64,000 bases of DNA from Helicostylum pulchrum (taxonomy: Eukaryota > Mucoromycota > Mucoromycetes > Mucorales > Mucoraceae). The stretch is from NCBI GenBank assembly GCA_025677825.1, contig JAIXMO010000024.1, positions 186,001 to 250,000 on the forward strand. Reading direction: 5' to 3'. The notes under the pieces were generated by a model that was given only the letters and a program-made list of their open reading frames with translations, ran no database searches and was not told the DNA's origin. Below are positions 44,349 through 54,420 of this stretch, in pieces. Numbering within the stretch: the first letter of the stretch is position 1; the number at the start of each line of letters is the position of its first letter. The position numbers and the translations under genes are program-made.

Positions 44349-44843
44349 AGTATCTTAGTTATAATTTAACTATATATACTCCAAATTAAACTTTTACATA
44401 TTATCTTAAACAATAAGTATTTTATTTACACAGTGTGATTTATTATTCAAATAAATATTGTCCAAAGGGACATTGGTTAACAGTGATATAAATAATACAA
44501 ATAAAGGATCACTACTTTCACCTCTCAAAAAAATCACAGCTTAGTTAGCCTAGCTCTTATTAAATACTAAGTTTATTAGTTTTATTTCGAATTATATAAT
44601 AAAAAGAAATATTGCTGCTGTTGTTTTATTAATTTCTATTTTTTAAAAGCTGTTCATCTTTTTTTCGGATGATTCAATCCTCTTTAAACTAGATATTTTT
44701 AATTAAAAACATCATTGCACTGTTGATGATAATATTTTAAAATAAAAAAATCGACAAGACAAAGGTGTGAAAACTTTTGAAAAATGAGCAAAAAATCCCC
44801 CGCTTAAATTTAAGGTCTTGTCTCATTCTAATCCAGACGCACC
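44349..44843. other. 3' intergenic region after OYE
   Basis: AT-rich with no gene. From about 44795 a block (CCCCCGCTTAAATTTAAGG, CTTGTCTCATTCTAATCCAGA) reappears inverted at 62343-62395, continuing the micro-gene repeat module. Confidence 0.45.
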
Positions 44844-45049
44844 TTACTGCCACGTTGCTTTGTTACGTTCATATTGTAAAAAAGGGAAAAGGGAAGACAA
44901 CAGAAGGTTTATATTTAAGCCTGTAAAAAATAAAAAGATGTAGTTACGATTCAATTTTCACGGTCGAATAAAAAATGGCCTGTTACTTTTCACTTACCTT
45001 TACGGATGGCCATTGCTCTAAGAAGGACAGTACCAGTTAGAATAAGCAT
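44844..45049 (-). CDS. Micro-gene, copy 3 (putative 42-residue peptide)
   Basis: Exon 1 (45049-44998) encodes MLILTGTVLLRAMAIRK, ending at a GTAAGT donor; a ~77-bp intron ends in TTTTTTACAG and exon 2 (44920-44844) continues in phase as GLNINLLLSSLFPFLQYERN plus KATWQ and a stop. The first exon and its upstream region recur at 10868 and 23136; the downstream part recurs near 62340. The hydrophobic N-terminus could be a membrane anchor or a signal peptide. Because the module is repeated among element relics, it could equally be part of a transposon. Protein existence is uncertain. Confidence 0.4.
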
Positions 45050-45124
45050 TTTTTAAAAGAAAAAGAAAAAAAGAAAGCACAAAAAGACAGGTTTTTATGC
45101 GTACCAACTTGATTCACGCAAGAT

Positions 45125-45235
45125 TTATCTTGATGCGGCGAGAATTTTATCAAGTAACAGCCAAACGAAAAATGAACAAGTATTAACCACCATTTTTCGT
45201 CTAAACATTTTCCGTGTACCAGGAAATATAAAACC
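45125..45235 (+). repeat. Dispersed repeat R3, copy 2
   Basis: Matches the - strand of 10545-10650 (GAGAATTTTATCAAGTAACA, GAACAAGTATTAACCA, GTACCAGGAAATATAAAAC) and a fragment at 10950-10990. Lies upstream of the micro-gene, whose transcription runs leftward. Confidence 0.6.
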
Positions 45236-45262
45236 TCATACTCTTACTGTCGAACACACTGG

Positions 45263-46838
45263 TTAAATAAAAAAATATTTTATTCTTTTAGTTAAACTAT
45301 GACTACTAGCTCTTAAACTAAAACTATCTATTTGTTTACATTTAATAAAAAGTGATAGAATTCTTGTATTCTGTAATGAATTTTGATACTCATTTTCAGT
45401 GCATGTATTAAACAAATGATCCTTGGCAACAAAACAACTAGTAGTATTGTTCTCTAGGATTGTCAACTTTAAATACACTTTTACTAGAAAGTCATAATCA
45501 ACATTATATACAATTTTTGTAAACGTAGTATCAGATATATCGATCGTGATATTTTTCTTGCTCTCACCATCAAATCGACATTGATTGACAACAAACTCGT
45601 CGATAAAAGGTAAATGAAACGACATATCAAGTAAAAACGAACCATACACCAACGACCTATCCAATTCCAACCTTCGAACAAACGGTATATTTTGCAGCTG
45701 TAGACTAATACCAAATGAACGTAACAGAGTACATGTAACAGAAATATTTTTCACGTTGAGACACTTGCTCAAGATACTAGGGAGATTATATTCTACTTTA
45801 AACTTCTTGATAATCCGCTCCCGATTATAAAACTCCATCATGACTTGCTCAAGATTTTTAAACGGAATATAGTCGACACATATAGACGCTATTCGAAGCA
45901 GATACCTCGCCAACTGAAGGGCGACCTTAGTAGATAGCGGTGTTACAGCTCCTGCTTAATTAGAATCTTTTACGAGCAAATTAATTCTATCGAGGCCTGA
46001 AAACACTTCCATAATATAAGGATAAATATCACTGTCGTATAAAAACCTTCTGATATCCAGTTGTTTAATCTGTGGCAAGATATGAACAGCGGATTTTATC
46101 TGTATAGGCGTGTGATAAGTATCATTTGTACCCCAAAAGCAATCTACATCGATCGAACGCACATATCTCATTTTTTTTAATTCGTTGATCAATGGTATAC
46201 AGGTTTTTAAAATCACGAAACTTGAAATAAATTATATCAAGAGTTGTAAAATGAGATAAAATTTCCGTCTTTTGAGTCGGTGCCGGATGAACATCATAAA
46301 CGTTTAATTCGCGTAAATTATTTCGCAAACTCCAAGCCATAGCATTATACTGTACAATGCCGTTGTATTTTGGGAAGATCATATCGAAAGGAGTTACTTG
46401 TAATTTTGAAAACCGATCTCTTGACCACTCATTTTCAATTACTGTCCAAATTTCATCTTCAAGATCAGAATTATAACTTACACTTTTTAGCTGCGTAAAG
46501 TGTAAAGCGATTTTACGAAAGTACGCATCAACAATATCTCGATCATTATAGTATGCCCTAACACCAAAAATAATATGATAGACGAGGCCTTTGATATAAC
46601 GACACAAATCAATCAAAAAATCCAACTGTTTACATTCTTCCAAGATAATGAATTTGTAGAATTCAGATTGAGCTAAAGAGCTCCAGCCCTTACAGGTGAG
46701 TTGACACTACAATAAGCTTCGTGATGGAACATATTCATTCATTGTAGGAGCTGCAGATAATATCACTTTTTCTTCAAGGTAGAAAAATACGATAAGTAAT
46801 ATATCCATTGGTAAATAATTCCAACCACCTTTTTCCAT
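45263..46838 (-). pseudogene. F-box/leucine-rich-repeat-like protein, disrupted
   Basis: From ATG 46838 the frame reads LPMDILLIVFFYLEEK, then, after a TAG at 46707-46709, CQLTCKGWSSLAQSEFYKFI; together these form an F-box (LP.DIL..VF..L...CQL.CK.W). The TAG could be a mutated Gln codon, or mark a cryptic 3' splice site. The body has irregular Leu-rich segments as in LRR-type F-box proteins (LRNNLRELNVYD, ILPQIKQLDIRRFLYD, FIDEFVVNQCRFDG). A frameshift follows near 46200-46240 and an in-frame TAA near 45959. F-box proteins select substrates for SCF ubiquitin ligases; such genes expand and decay quickly in fungi. A non-functional copy is the simplest reading. Confidence 0.6.
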
Positions 46839-47029
46839 AATGAATAAAATAAAAATACAAACAAAAGGAAAAAGGAAAGTATAAAAATGGCTTTTTCTTT
46901 TTTACTTTATCAAGTTGGTTTCTAAATTTAGTGGATTAAATAAAGAGGCAAAATGATAAAATGTCTTTTTTTTTTTTGCACACTTGTTTCATGCAAGAAA
47001 TTAAAAAAAAAAATAGAGCGTGCAATAAA
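46839..47029. other. Short spacer with repeat words
   Basis: Promoter side of the F-box relic. Around 46980-47000 (CTTGTTTCATGCAAG) it shares words with repeats near 6068 and 38448, which appear to truncate the neighbouring Fanzor-like relic. Confidence 0.4.
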
Positions 47030-47519
47030 AAAGCGAATTGTATATTGCAAATTGTGATTACTTACTCTTGAAGTCATATAATCTGTAACAGGAACAGTTA
47101 CTAAATAACAGACCTCCATATTCAGCTCTTTTCAACAACTCGGTTAAGCGTCGTGCTAAGCCGGGAATCGTTCCTTCATACTGGTAGGGAAAATCGAATC
47201 TACAAGTGCTACCAAAGGAATTTGGTTATGTTGTTCGAATGGTTTCGACTTTCTTTTCTTTTTCTTTTTTCTTGAGATTTCCTCTCTTTGTGTCCCTACC
47301 AGTTTGTTTAAACTCCCGCTTCAAGCACTTATTGCCTCCAGTAACGAATATGTTTATCATTTCTGTATATGCACGGTGTCTAACAATATAATTGAGAAAC
47401 CTTAGACAAGTAAAATCATCATTGTAGAATCTCAAAAAAAAAAGCATAAAAACAGCCGCCAAATTTATCAAATCATCCAAAACTATTATATAACAACTTT
47501 CAAGACAGCCAATATACAA
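47030..47519 (-). pseudogene. Fanzor/TnpB-like relic, central part
   Basis: Read leftward from 47519: LRFLNYIVRHRAYTEMINIF, TGGNKCLKREFKQTGRDTK, a Lys-rich stretch (RGNLKKKEKEKK), then in a second frame NQIPLVALVDSIF (compare the IPL.AFGDG.F segment before RuvC-II of eukaryotic TnpB homologues), then EGTIPGLARRLTELLKRAEY, and in a third frame TVPVTDYMTSRVSN. The last matches the RuvC-II neighbourhood (.(E/D)(Y/F).TS..C) with Asp in place of the usual Glu. At least two frameshifts and a stop; the zinc ribbon and RuvC-III are missing. Such proteins are RNA-guided nucleases encoded by transposons. This copy is dead. Assignment rests on motif order, not alignment. Confidence 0.5.
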
Positions 47520-48040
47520 AAATTTTTACTTTATATATTCATTCGGTGGTGAGCAATATTGAAATCATTTAATAAAAGATCTAAAGCAACTGTATTTCTT
47601 AGTTGAATTCGAGTGTCAACACTTGAATAGTTTTTCCTTACTATTTTTTTTTTTTGAGTGTTTCACGACTGTCGTACATACAAACTATATTTAGTTTTCT
47701 TTTAGAAACTTTTATCGTAATTTACAAGAAGAAAAAAAGGACATGTATTGTGTAGTCAATTTTTATATTCATATATGTATATAAACTACATATTGAGCAT
47801 ACAGACTATCTAGATAGTAAATTTACCGGTTAATGGCATGTAGAAAAGGCAAAAACTAGTTTTTTAAAGTCGTTGAACATGACATCATATTGGAAAAAGG
47901 AGTTGAATTTTTTGAGTCGCAACAAAGCGCAATTTAGGCCTTACTTTCTAATTCCGCGAATAAATAAATAAAATTGACATTCCAGCATTAAAAAAGTTTT
48001 TATTTCCTTTCTTTCGTTTCTTTTTATACACATAGTTTAA
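47520..48040. other. Intergenic region before the ThrE-like gene
   Basis: No gene or clear repeat. The last ~50 bases (T/C-rich, then TATACACATAG before the ATG) are the likely 5' leader of the downstream gene. Confidence 0.45.
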
Positions 48041-50712
48041 ATGGGAGATTCAGAGCATCCTCTATCCCCTCCGAAATTTCCAACCGAAGAAAACAATTCA
48101 AGACCAAGGTCTACTTCGGTTCAGTCTAGAAGATCATGGCCTTTAGTACCAGCTTTAGAAGTAACAGGCTCAAGTCATAGCAACCTATTCCAACCTGTTA
48201 GATCACCAATAATAGATCAGGATGAAACACCGAGCATTGATTCAGAATCAAGTATTAGTTCTGAATTCGATAAAGAAAAAGATTTAGATTATCAAGATGT
48301 AAATAATGTTGATCAAGAGGATACAACAAGGCGTAGTTCCCACGGTCCTAGAAGGGATTCAGCTGGCACCCTTGTTGAGGCTGCTTTAGATCAAGCAGAA
48401 GCAAGAGACAGGCATGTTAGATTTCAAGATCATATTGCGGAAGCAGGCTCATTAGTAGAACGCATGTTGAGCACAAGCACACGGAGACCTAGTAGTAACA
48501 CACATCGTCCTAGTACAACTATAGACGAGTGTAATGAATTTGATCTCGGCTCACTGGAAAGGCAGCAATCACAGCAATCACCTAACCCAACTAGTTTAAC
48601 AAGTTCTACCAACCCTCCCGTTGGCGGTAGTGTATTAGCAAGTTTAATGAAATTAGAATCTCAAAGAAGACAACCCTCAGTCAAAAGAAAAAAGACCATC
48701 AAAAGAAAAAAAGTAAAAAAAAAAAGTTTATTATTATTATTGTTTTATAAACAGAAAGAATTACTATATTAACTAATTAGTAACGTGTCATAAATAGGAT
48801 ACCAAAAGGGCACCGAAAATAAAGAAACCATCTTCCATGTACAACCTAAAAGCTGAATCTAGCTTTGACGCACTCACGCCATCTTTTCCAGCAAAAAATG
48901 GAACCGCCGAACCTGCTGCTAAACGACCCAACATGACTCATCGGCCTACGAGTTGGCTTTCAACACTTACAAATAGTAACCACTTGGTTCCTAGTTTACA
49001 AAAACGTAAGATGGCCAGTTCTATTAATATGTCTCGTCGATCGTCTATGGATAGTATGATAACAACTGCGTCTCAATTCGAGCCTATCACGCTCGAGGAT
49101 CGAATCCGTATCACCTTTGAGATTGCTAATATTTTACAAAAACAGGAATTTTTACGTAAATTAGTAAAATGTTTAATGTTGTATGGAGCCCCAGCACATC
49201 GATTAGAATATATCCTTCGTGAAGTATCTCGCACACTTGGTGTCGATGCTGAATATGTCTATATACCCAATGTTATGTTTCTAACATTCTTTGATCAAAC
49301 TACCCATACCACCGAAACTCATTTTATTCGGAGCCCTCAGTTATTCGACATGCACAAATTAGGTGAAATTTATCGACTAGAAAAATTAGTTTCTCATGGT
49401 GAAGTTTCGGTGGATGAAGCTTTGGAATTTATTGACAGAGTTTCCAATGAGCCCGTATTTTACCCTGTTTGGTTGAACCCTTTTATTTATGCTACTGCAA
49501 GTTTCTGTGGTTGTGTTATGTTTTATGGTGGTCAGTTTAAAGAAGGTGGATTATCAGCTGCTATGGCTAGTAAGTACACACATATAAAAAAAAAGTGTTC
49601 TAGACTAACTTTTTTTTCTGCTAGTTTTCTTTGCCTTTTACGAATTATTTTCTGGACGTTATATGAGTTTTCAACCAATTTGGGAAATCACTATTTGTAT
49701 ATTTATCGGATTTGTTTCAAGAGGTAATTAACATTCCATTATTTAAATTTAAAAAAAGCTAAATATTATGTAGCTGTGTGGAGGTACGGTTTTTGTTTTA
49801 CACCTGTTGCATTCGCTTCCTTTATTGTTATTTTACCGGGTTACTCCATGGCAGTATCAATTATCGAATTAGTATCCAGGCAGTTAGTCAGTGGTGTAGT
49901 ACGTATGGTGTACGCCATCATTTATTCATTTTTATTGGGCTATGGTATTGAAATGGGATCTGAATTATTCGGTACGATTGACCCGGAATCGGTCAAAGCA
50001 CAAAGTCAAGCTACTGCTTGTAAAGCCGCCTACTCTTCCAACACTTGTGTTACAATTATTTCTCAGTGGTACTATTTTCTAACAGTACCTTTGTTTGCCG
50101 TATCTTATTGTGTTTACTTGAGGGCTAGACCACCAAGATGGCCTATTATGATCTTTGTTGCTTCTTCTGGATTTATTACCAATTACGTTTTGGCATGTTA
50201 TGCGAATGCGCCTAGTCAAGTTTTACAAGTGGTTCCGGCTTTCGTTGTTGGTCTTATAGGAAATTTATGGACAAAGTTTACTGGTCAAATGTCTTTAGAT
50301 GCTGTTATTCTTGGTGTAAGTTTTAAAAAAGAGAAATTTCGTTAGTATTATGCGGTATTTATTTATGTTTTTTCTTCTTAGATTTTTTATATGGTGCCCG
50401 GTAGTCTGGGTAAGTTATTTTTAGCCACACACACACACAAAAATTAGCGTTACTGATATCTTTGTATAGGTTTAAAAGCGGCTTTAGGTTTCTTTGGATC
50501 AACTGCCAGAGAAGGTGAATTCGCAAATCAAGGAGCAAGCTTTGCTCTTAGTATGATTGAAACTTCGATCGGTAAGTAAAAAAAAATGTTCATTTTAAAA
50601 ATAAGCCGTTATTAAAATATATCTCAATATAGGTATTACGGTTGGATTGTTTGTTGCGACTCTCGTAGTATACCCTAAAGGCAGTCAGCATACGCCTTTA
50701 ATGAACTTTTAA
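48041..50712 (+). CDS. ThrE/Prm10-like multi-spanning membrane protein
   Basis: Starts MGDSEHPLSPPKFPTEE at 48041; six introns; ends TPLMNF at 50712. The first ~280 residues are hydrophilic, Ser/Arg-rich and probably cytosolic. The conserved ThrE-type domain follows: QEFLRKLVKCLMLYGAPAHR, LEYILREVSRTLGVDAEYVY, then a helix-rich membrane region of ~10 segments (YATASFCGCVMFYGGQ, AFYELFSGRYMSF, FASFIVILPGYSMAVSIIEL, QVVPAFVVGLIGNLW, FYMVPGSLGLKAALGF, GLFVATLVVYP). Bacterial ThrE exports threonine/serine; yeast relative Prm10 is pheromone-induced with unknown substrate. Small-molecule export from an internal or plasma membrane is inferred. Exon 1 splices phase 0 at 48712/48798. Intact. Confidence 0.85.
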
Positions 50713-51156
50713 AGAAAATTGCTTATCACTTAGACCTGTATTTTTTTATCATTATTGATTTCCTTACTATTTTACACTATATATCTTAATCTTCCTTTAT
50801 TTACGCTGCATTACATAACTTGTTCGTGTTTACTAATATTTTTAATCAAAATCATTTATACATAAAAACCATATTTAGAACATACAGTGCGTCCACCCTC
50901 AATTGGACATTTTTTTGAAAATATTGGCCAGATTTTTAAACTCAATTGACCACTTTTTTGAACTTGAATTGGTCAGAAGTTAAAAGTTTCGCGTTTTAAA
51001 ATAAAGAACGACCATAAGCTCCAATTCTGTCTTTTTGTTTTCCTAACGATTATTTTAAGGTATATTAAGATAAAAAAAAAAAAAATGAGTGAAAGAATGT
51101 TATATAAAGATGGTTCGTTGCTATGTGATGAGTAGTCTTTTCATGATTTCTCAAAG
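50713..51156. other. Intergenic region with a transposon-like end
   Basis: 3' UTR of the ThrE-like gene, then the element end at 50883 and the leader of the family X gene. An in-frame ATG at 51085 is separated from the chosen family X start by a TAG at 51133-51135. Confidence 0.5.
50883..50990 (+). mobile_element. Single Tc1/mariner-like end
   Basis: TACAGTGCGTCCACCCTCAA matches the terminus of the 10353-10500 MITE (TACAGTGCATCCACTCTCAA), and the interior also has spaced TTTTTTGAACTTGAATTGG-like units. The only possible partner end is TACAGTGTGTC read leftward from 54561, matching only the first 11 bases with one change; this is weak. Otherwise it is a solo end. Confidence 0.5.
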
Positions 51157-52811
51157 ATGAAATTAACCTTTTCAATAGAAATTGCTTCTTCAATTTTACA
51201 GGTAGCCAATGAAAAAAATGAAGCAGAGATAAGGGACATAGTTGTAGAACTATCAGATTTAATAGAGAACAACTATAATGGAAAAAGCCTGAACGTATAC
51301 AAAGGCGATTGGAAAAGAAAGATCAAGGCTGTTGCTAAGGCGATGGCTTACAGACTTCTTGAAGCGAACAAAGATTGTTTTGATACGTTGAATTTTGAAA
51401 ATCCTGAATGTTCATCAACCAGTAAATCAACCAACTCGAATTACAAATTGACCAAACTAGAAAAAGAGCATGTTATCGATCTGTACAATAGCATTCCCAC
51501 TTCTGGCAAATGGAAGTTGTCTACAGGAAAGGTTGTTGACGATCAAATGAAACAATTAGCTGAAGAGTCAATATACGAACACCCAGTACACTCGCTGATA
51601 CTTGATCCAAATGATTTTATTTGGAAGCAGTATTTCACAGTAGCAGAGTTAAATGAAATCAGACAGCATAGAGCACCGCAATTGCCCAATATTCCTGACG
51701 ATCTTAAAGAATACTTGAATAGCTACGATCAAAAATGGACGACTGCCAAAGAATTATACTTCTTTGCCGATAGCCTAAAGCATGATCCTGTCCTCGAATT
51801 TGACAAGAAGTGGATGAGAGAAAGTATAGTCAGGATGTCAGAGCTTTTCTTAGAGAATAACGTACTCGAGCTGAATGACTTCTCAGAGGCTGATTTACTA
51901 CATGACGTATGGCCCTTTCTATATAGAGCATTCAAAAACAAAGGAGCTAAGGTATCACTCGGGGAAAGAGCAAGTGGGGCTGTTGCTTTAGCCAGAAATG
52001 AACATAGAGGATTGGAAGCAAGAGAGAAACGGCCAAGAAAAGCTATCGGTGCCAAGCTTGACATTATTTTTAAGATAGGCTATGATGAACATGGCTCTTG
52101 TGAAGTTGGTAAAAATGATGTTACGGTAGCTGATGACAAGTATCTTAACGATGGTCTTATAAAACTTCCTAAAACACTACGAGATATGATGGCTTTATTA
52201 GTGCAGAAGGGCCCTCAAAAAATAAACAGCCTTTTGACTGTTGGATTTCTGGTTATGGGTAAGCTAAACATATTACATAAAGGTACATTTAGTAACTCAC
52301 TTTTTAGGTCTATGTATGGAGCTTGTGGTTATGGATATCCCTGTTGGCGAACATATTACACGAATCACAAAAACTGCCAGGTTTGAGTTCCCATCCTCTA
52401 TTGAGACTATAGCTATTGACTTCTTACCCCTTCTGGAAATCACGTGGAAGGGCAAACAAGCAATGAAGATGGTTCATAAAATTATGAATGACAGAAAAAG
52501 AAAAAACACCGAGCTCATTGTTAATAGTTCTGATATTGTACCATCTTTGGCTTACTCTTTTTACCGCAAATCTGCTGCCTTCATGTAAGTAAAGCTTTTG
52601 TCCCTTAATAAAGATAATCAAGCGTGTCTTAGTTTTAAAAGAATTAAGTCTTACTTTATTTAATAATATGTAAAAGCGTTTATATTTTAAAATACTTCAT
52701 AAATTATACATAAAGTCTCGTTTGGTTTCAAAGCAATAAGCTTTTACTCACAGGAATAACCACGAGAAGGTAGAGACAGTCTATTCCCAACCCCAGACCC
52801 CAAAATGCTGA
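51157..52811 (+). CDS. Family X protein (c), most complete copy
   Basis: Three exons: 51157-52258, 52308-52584 and 52754-52811, with introns of 49 and 169 bp, all in phase. The last exon (NNHEKVETVYSQPQTPKC) follows a strong GTAAGT donor; without it the frame stops at 52588. I do not recognise the family from any characterised protein, but it recurs in this window (11413, 17416, 62677). Landmarks: MAYRLLEANKDC; YEHPVHSLILDPND (~res. 145); WTTAKELYF; LGERASGAVALARNEH; the core KLDIIFKIGYDEHGSCEVGK; LNDGLIKLPKTLRDMM; and a C-terminal part TVGFLVMGLCMELVVMDIPV. D...E.G..E.GK could be a PD-(D/E)xK-like nuclease core; this is speculation. Eight codons upstream of the start an in-frame TAG follows an open stretch, so the original start may be lost. 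Confidence 0.65.
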
Positions 52812-53170
52812 TCCTTTTCACTATCATATTTCTAATCCGAGAAACCCAGTAGAGGCAACTTCTGCAACTAGCCGTATGATAGCTTTATACTAGAGAAGTC
52901 GGCACCAGATACTTTTCCTAACGCCTTTCTAATCCGAGAAGCCCTATAGAGGCAGCGTCTGCAACTAGCCGGACAGTAAGAAAAGTCCCCCAGACCCCCA
53001 GGTGCTAACAATCCCATCATTATATTTCTAATCCGAAAAACCTAGTAGGCACGTCTGCAACTAGCCGAATGATAGAGAAGTCCCCCAGATCCCAGATGCT
53101 AACAATCTCACGATCATATTTCTAATCCGAGAAACCTAGTAGGCACGTCTGCAACTAGCCGTATAATGAC
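52775..53170. repeat. Tandem array, ~97-bp period
   Basis: Four copies of TTTCTAATCCGAGAAACC-TAGTAGGCA..TCTGCAACTAGCCG-type units begin at 52829, 52926, 53025 and 53119 (spacings 97, 99, 94), with a partial leading unit from ~52775 that overlaps the last exon of the family X gene. The second half of each unit contains AGTCCCCCAGACCCC and GCTAACAATC-like words. Units 3 and 4 are closest to each other. The array is GC-richer than its surroundings. Confidence 0.8.
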
Positions 53171-53362
53171 ATAAGTATTAAAGGTGCATCGTTTTTTTAA
53201 AAAAAAAAAAAAAAATGTTTTCTTGCACGCACTTATACCCTCGCCTTTTAAGAAGGGGATTAAAATTTTAAAACAAAGCCACTTGCCCTGAGAATAGTTA
53301 AATCTGTAACAAATATACAAATAAAAACTTAATTTCTTCATTTTACATAGCATCAATAAAAA

Positions 53363-53906
53363 ATGTCATTCACTCTCCAAATTAAACCTTATACCCGTAT
53401 CCCTAAGACTATTACAGTCCCGATCGGTCAAATGGATGAGGCACTTGACACTTTCCCACAAGTATATGCAGTTCTGTGGATTGCTGGAAAGTTATATCAG
53501 GCAAACGTTGAAACTAACACGACAGCTGACAGCGGCAACTCCAACAAAAGAAGAAGAGATTTATCTCACGTTTGGTACAAAACATTTTTCTGTCACCGTA
53601 AGGGAGAAAAAGAACAACTAAAAGCTGCTCTCGGTGGAAAATCAGGTGTTGCAAGACCAGTACAAAAGGCATAAAAAAAATGGCTGTCTTGCTACCATGA
53701 GGATTACATGTTTTAAGGATGATCCCGATAACGTTTTTTTCACTTTCCAAAAGGAACATAACCATGAGATTGGTACAAAGGAAGATTTCAGTTTTTTGCT
53801 TGTATCCAAAACCACCAAGGATTTTATCATGCAAAAACTTATCGAAGGCTATGAATGTACTTTTCAACCTTCAACTTTTTTAAAAACGGTCATTTTTGAG
53901 GATTGA
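53363..53906 (+). pseudogene. MULE-type N-terminal zinc-binding domain relic
   Basis: Frame 1 from ATG 53363 reads to HVWYKTFFCHRKGEKEQLKA and stops near 53672; frame 3 continues KRHKKNGCLATMRITCFKDD, VFFTFQKEHNHEIGTKEDFS, TTKDFIMQKLIEGYECTFQP and stops at 53906. Cys...Cys...HNHE spacing is that of the FAR1/WRKY-GCM1-like zinc domain that precedes the DDE domain in MULE transposases. A frameshift near 53655-53675 and absence of the catalytic domain mark it as a relic. It may belong with the catalytic relic type at 20.5-21.5 kb. Confidence 0.55.
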
Positions 53907-53924
53907 TATCTCGATTCTATATAA

Positions 53925-54420
53925 GGAAATAAGTCTAATATTATCAGGCAAGGCAGGAGGAATAGCGACACTAACGTCTTCATAACCATATGTCTCTGCA
54001 TAACGTTAGTATTCCATGATTCCTTGAGACCATTCCTTTCTATAGGTCACTACGTCCTCTCTTTCGTGACCGCCGAAATAAATTACCTTACCTTTTAAAT
54101 ATGAGAGGTTATTAACTAAGTATTATCTGGTTTTTTTTTTCATTCCGGCGTAAATGACTTACCCACACGTTTTAAGTGGAAACCCCATTTTATAAGCTTA
54201 TTTCTAATGCATTCGATAGACAAAGGATTGGTAATGGCCCGCTATCATCAACTTCAACATTCAACGTATGGTTTTCAATAGCTGCAGGAAGGATCACAGT
54301 TCGAAGTTCGTTCTGTAAAGTAGGAATGTTTCTTTGGAAATTTGGTACTGATCGAAACCATTCAAGTACCTTTTCCTTGATATCGTTGTACGGCGAGGTA
54401 CTTGGACCGTTCATAACCAA
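53925..54420 (-). pseudogene. DDE-transposase-like relic
   Basis: From 54420 leftward: IKEKVLEWFRSVPNFQRNIP, TLQNELRTVILPAAIENHTL; then, after interruption, VIYFGGHEREDVVTYRKEWS at 54093-54034 and a further segment YGYEDVSVAIPPALPDN in the same frame after a stop. DGHER.DVV.YR..(F/W) is a hallmark of a fungal transposase group encoded as a DDE superfamily protein; here GGHER replaces DGHER. The catalytic triad region is missing. Lies tail-to-tail with the MULE N-terminal relic. Confidence 0.5.

Noticed and set aside
52829..53170. Tandem array as hammerhead ribozymes
   Set aside because: CTAATCCGAGAAACC is only vaguely like the CUGAUGA...GAAA core, and the required stems are not evident.
52775..53170. 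Tandem array as a CRISPR array
   Set aside because: Eukaryotic context, ~97-bp period without short identical repeats separated by unique spacers, and no cas genes.
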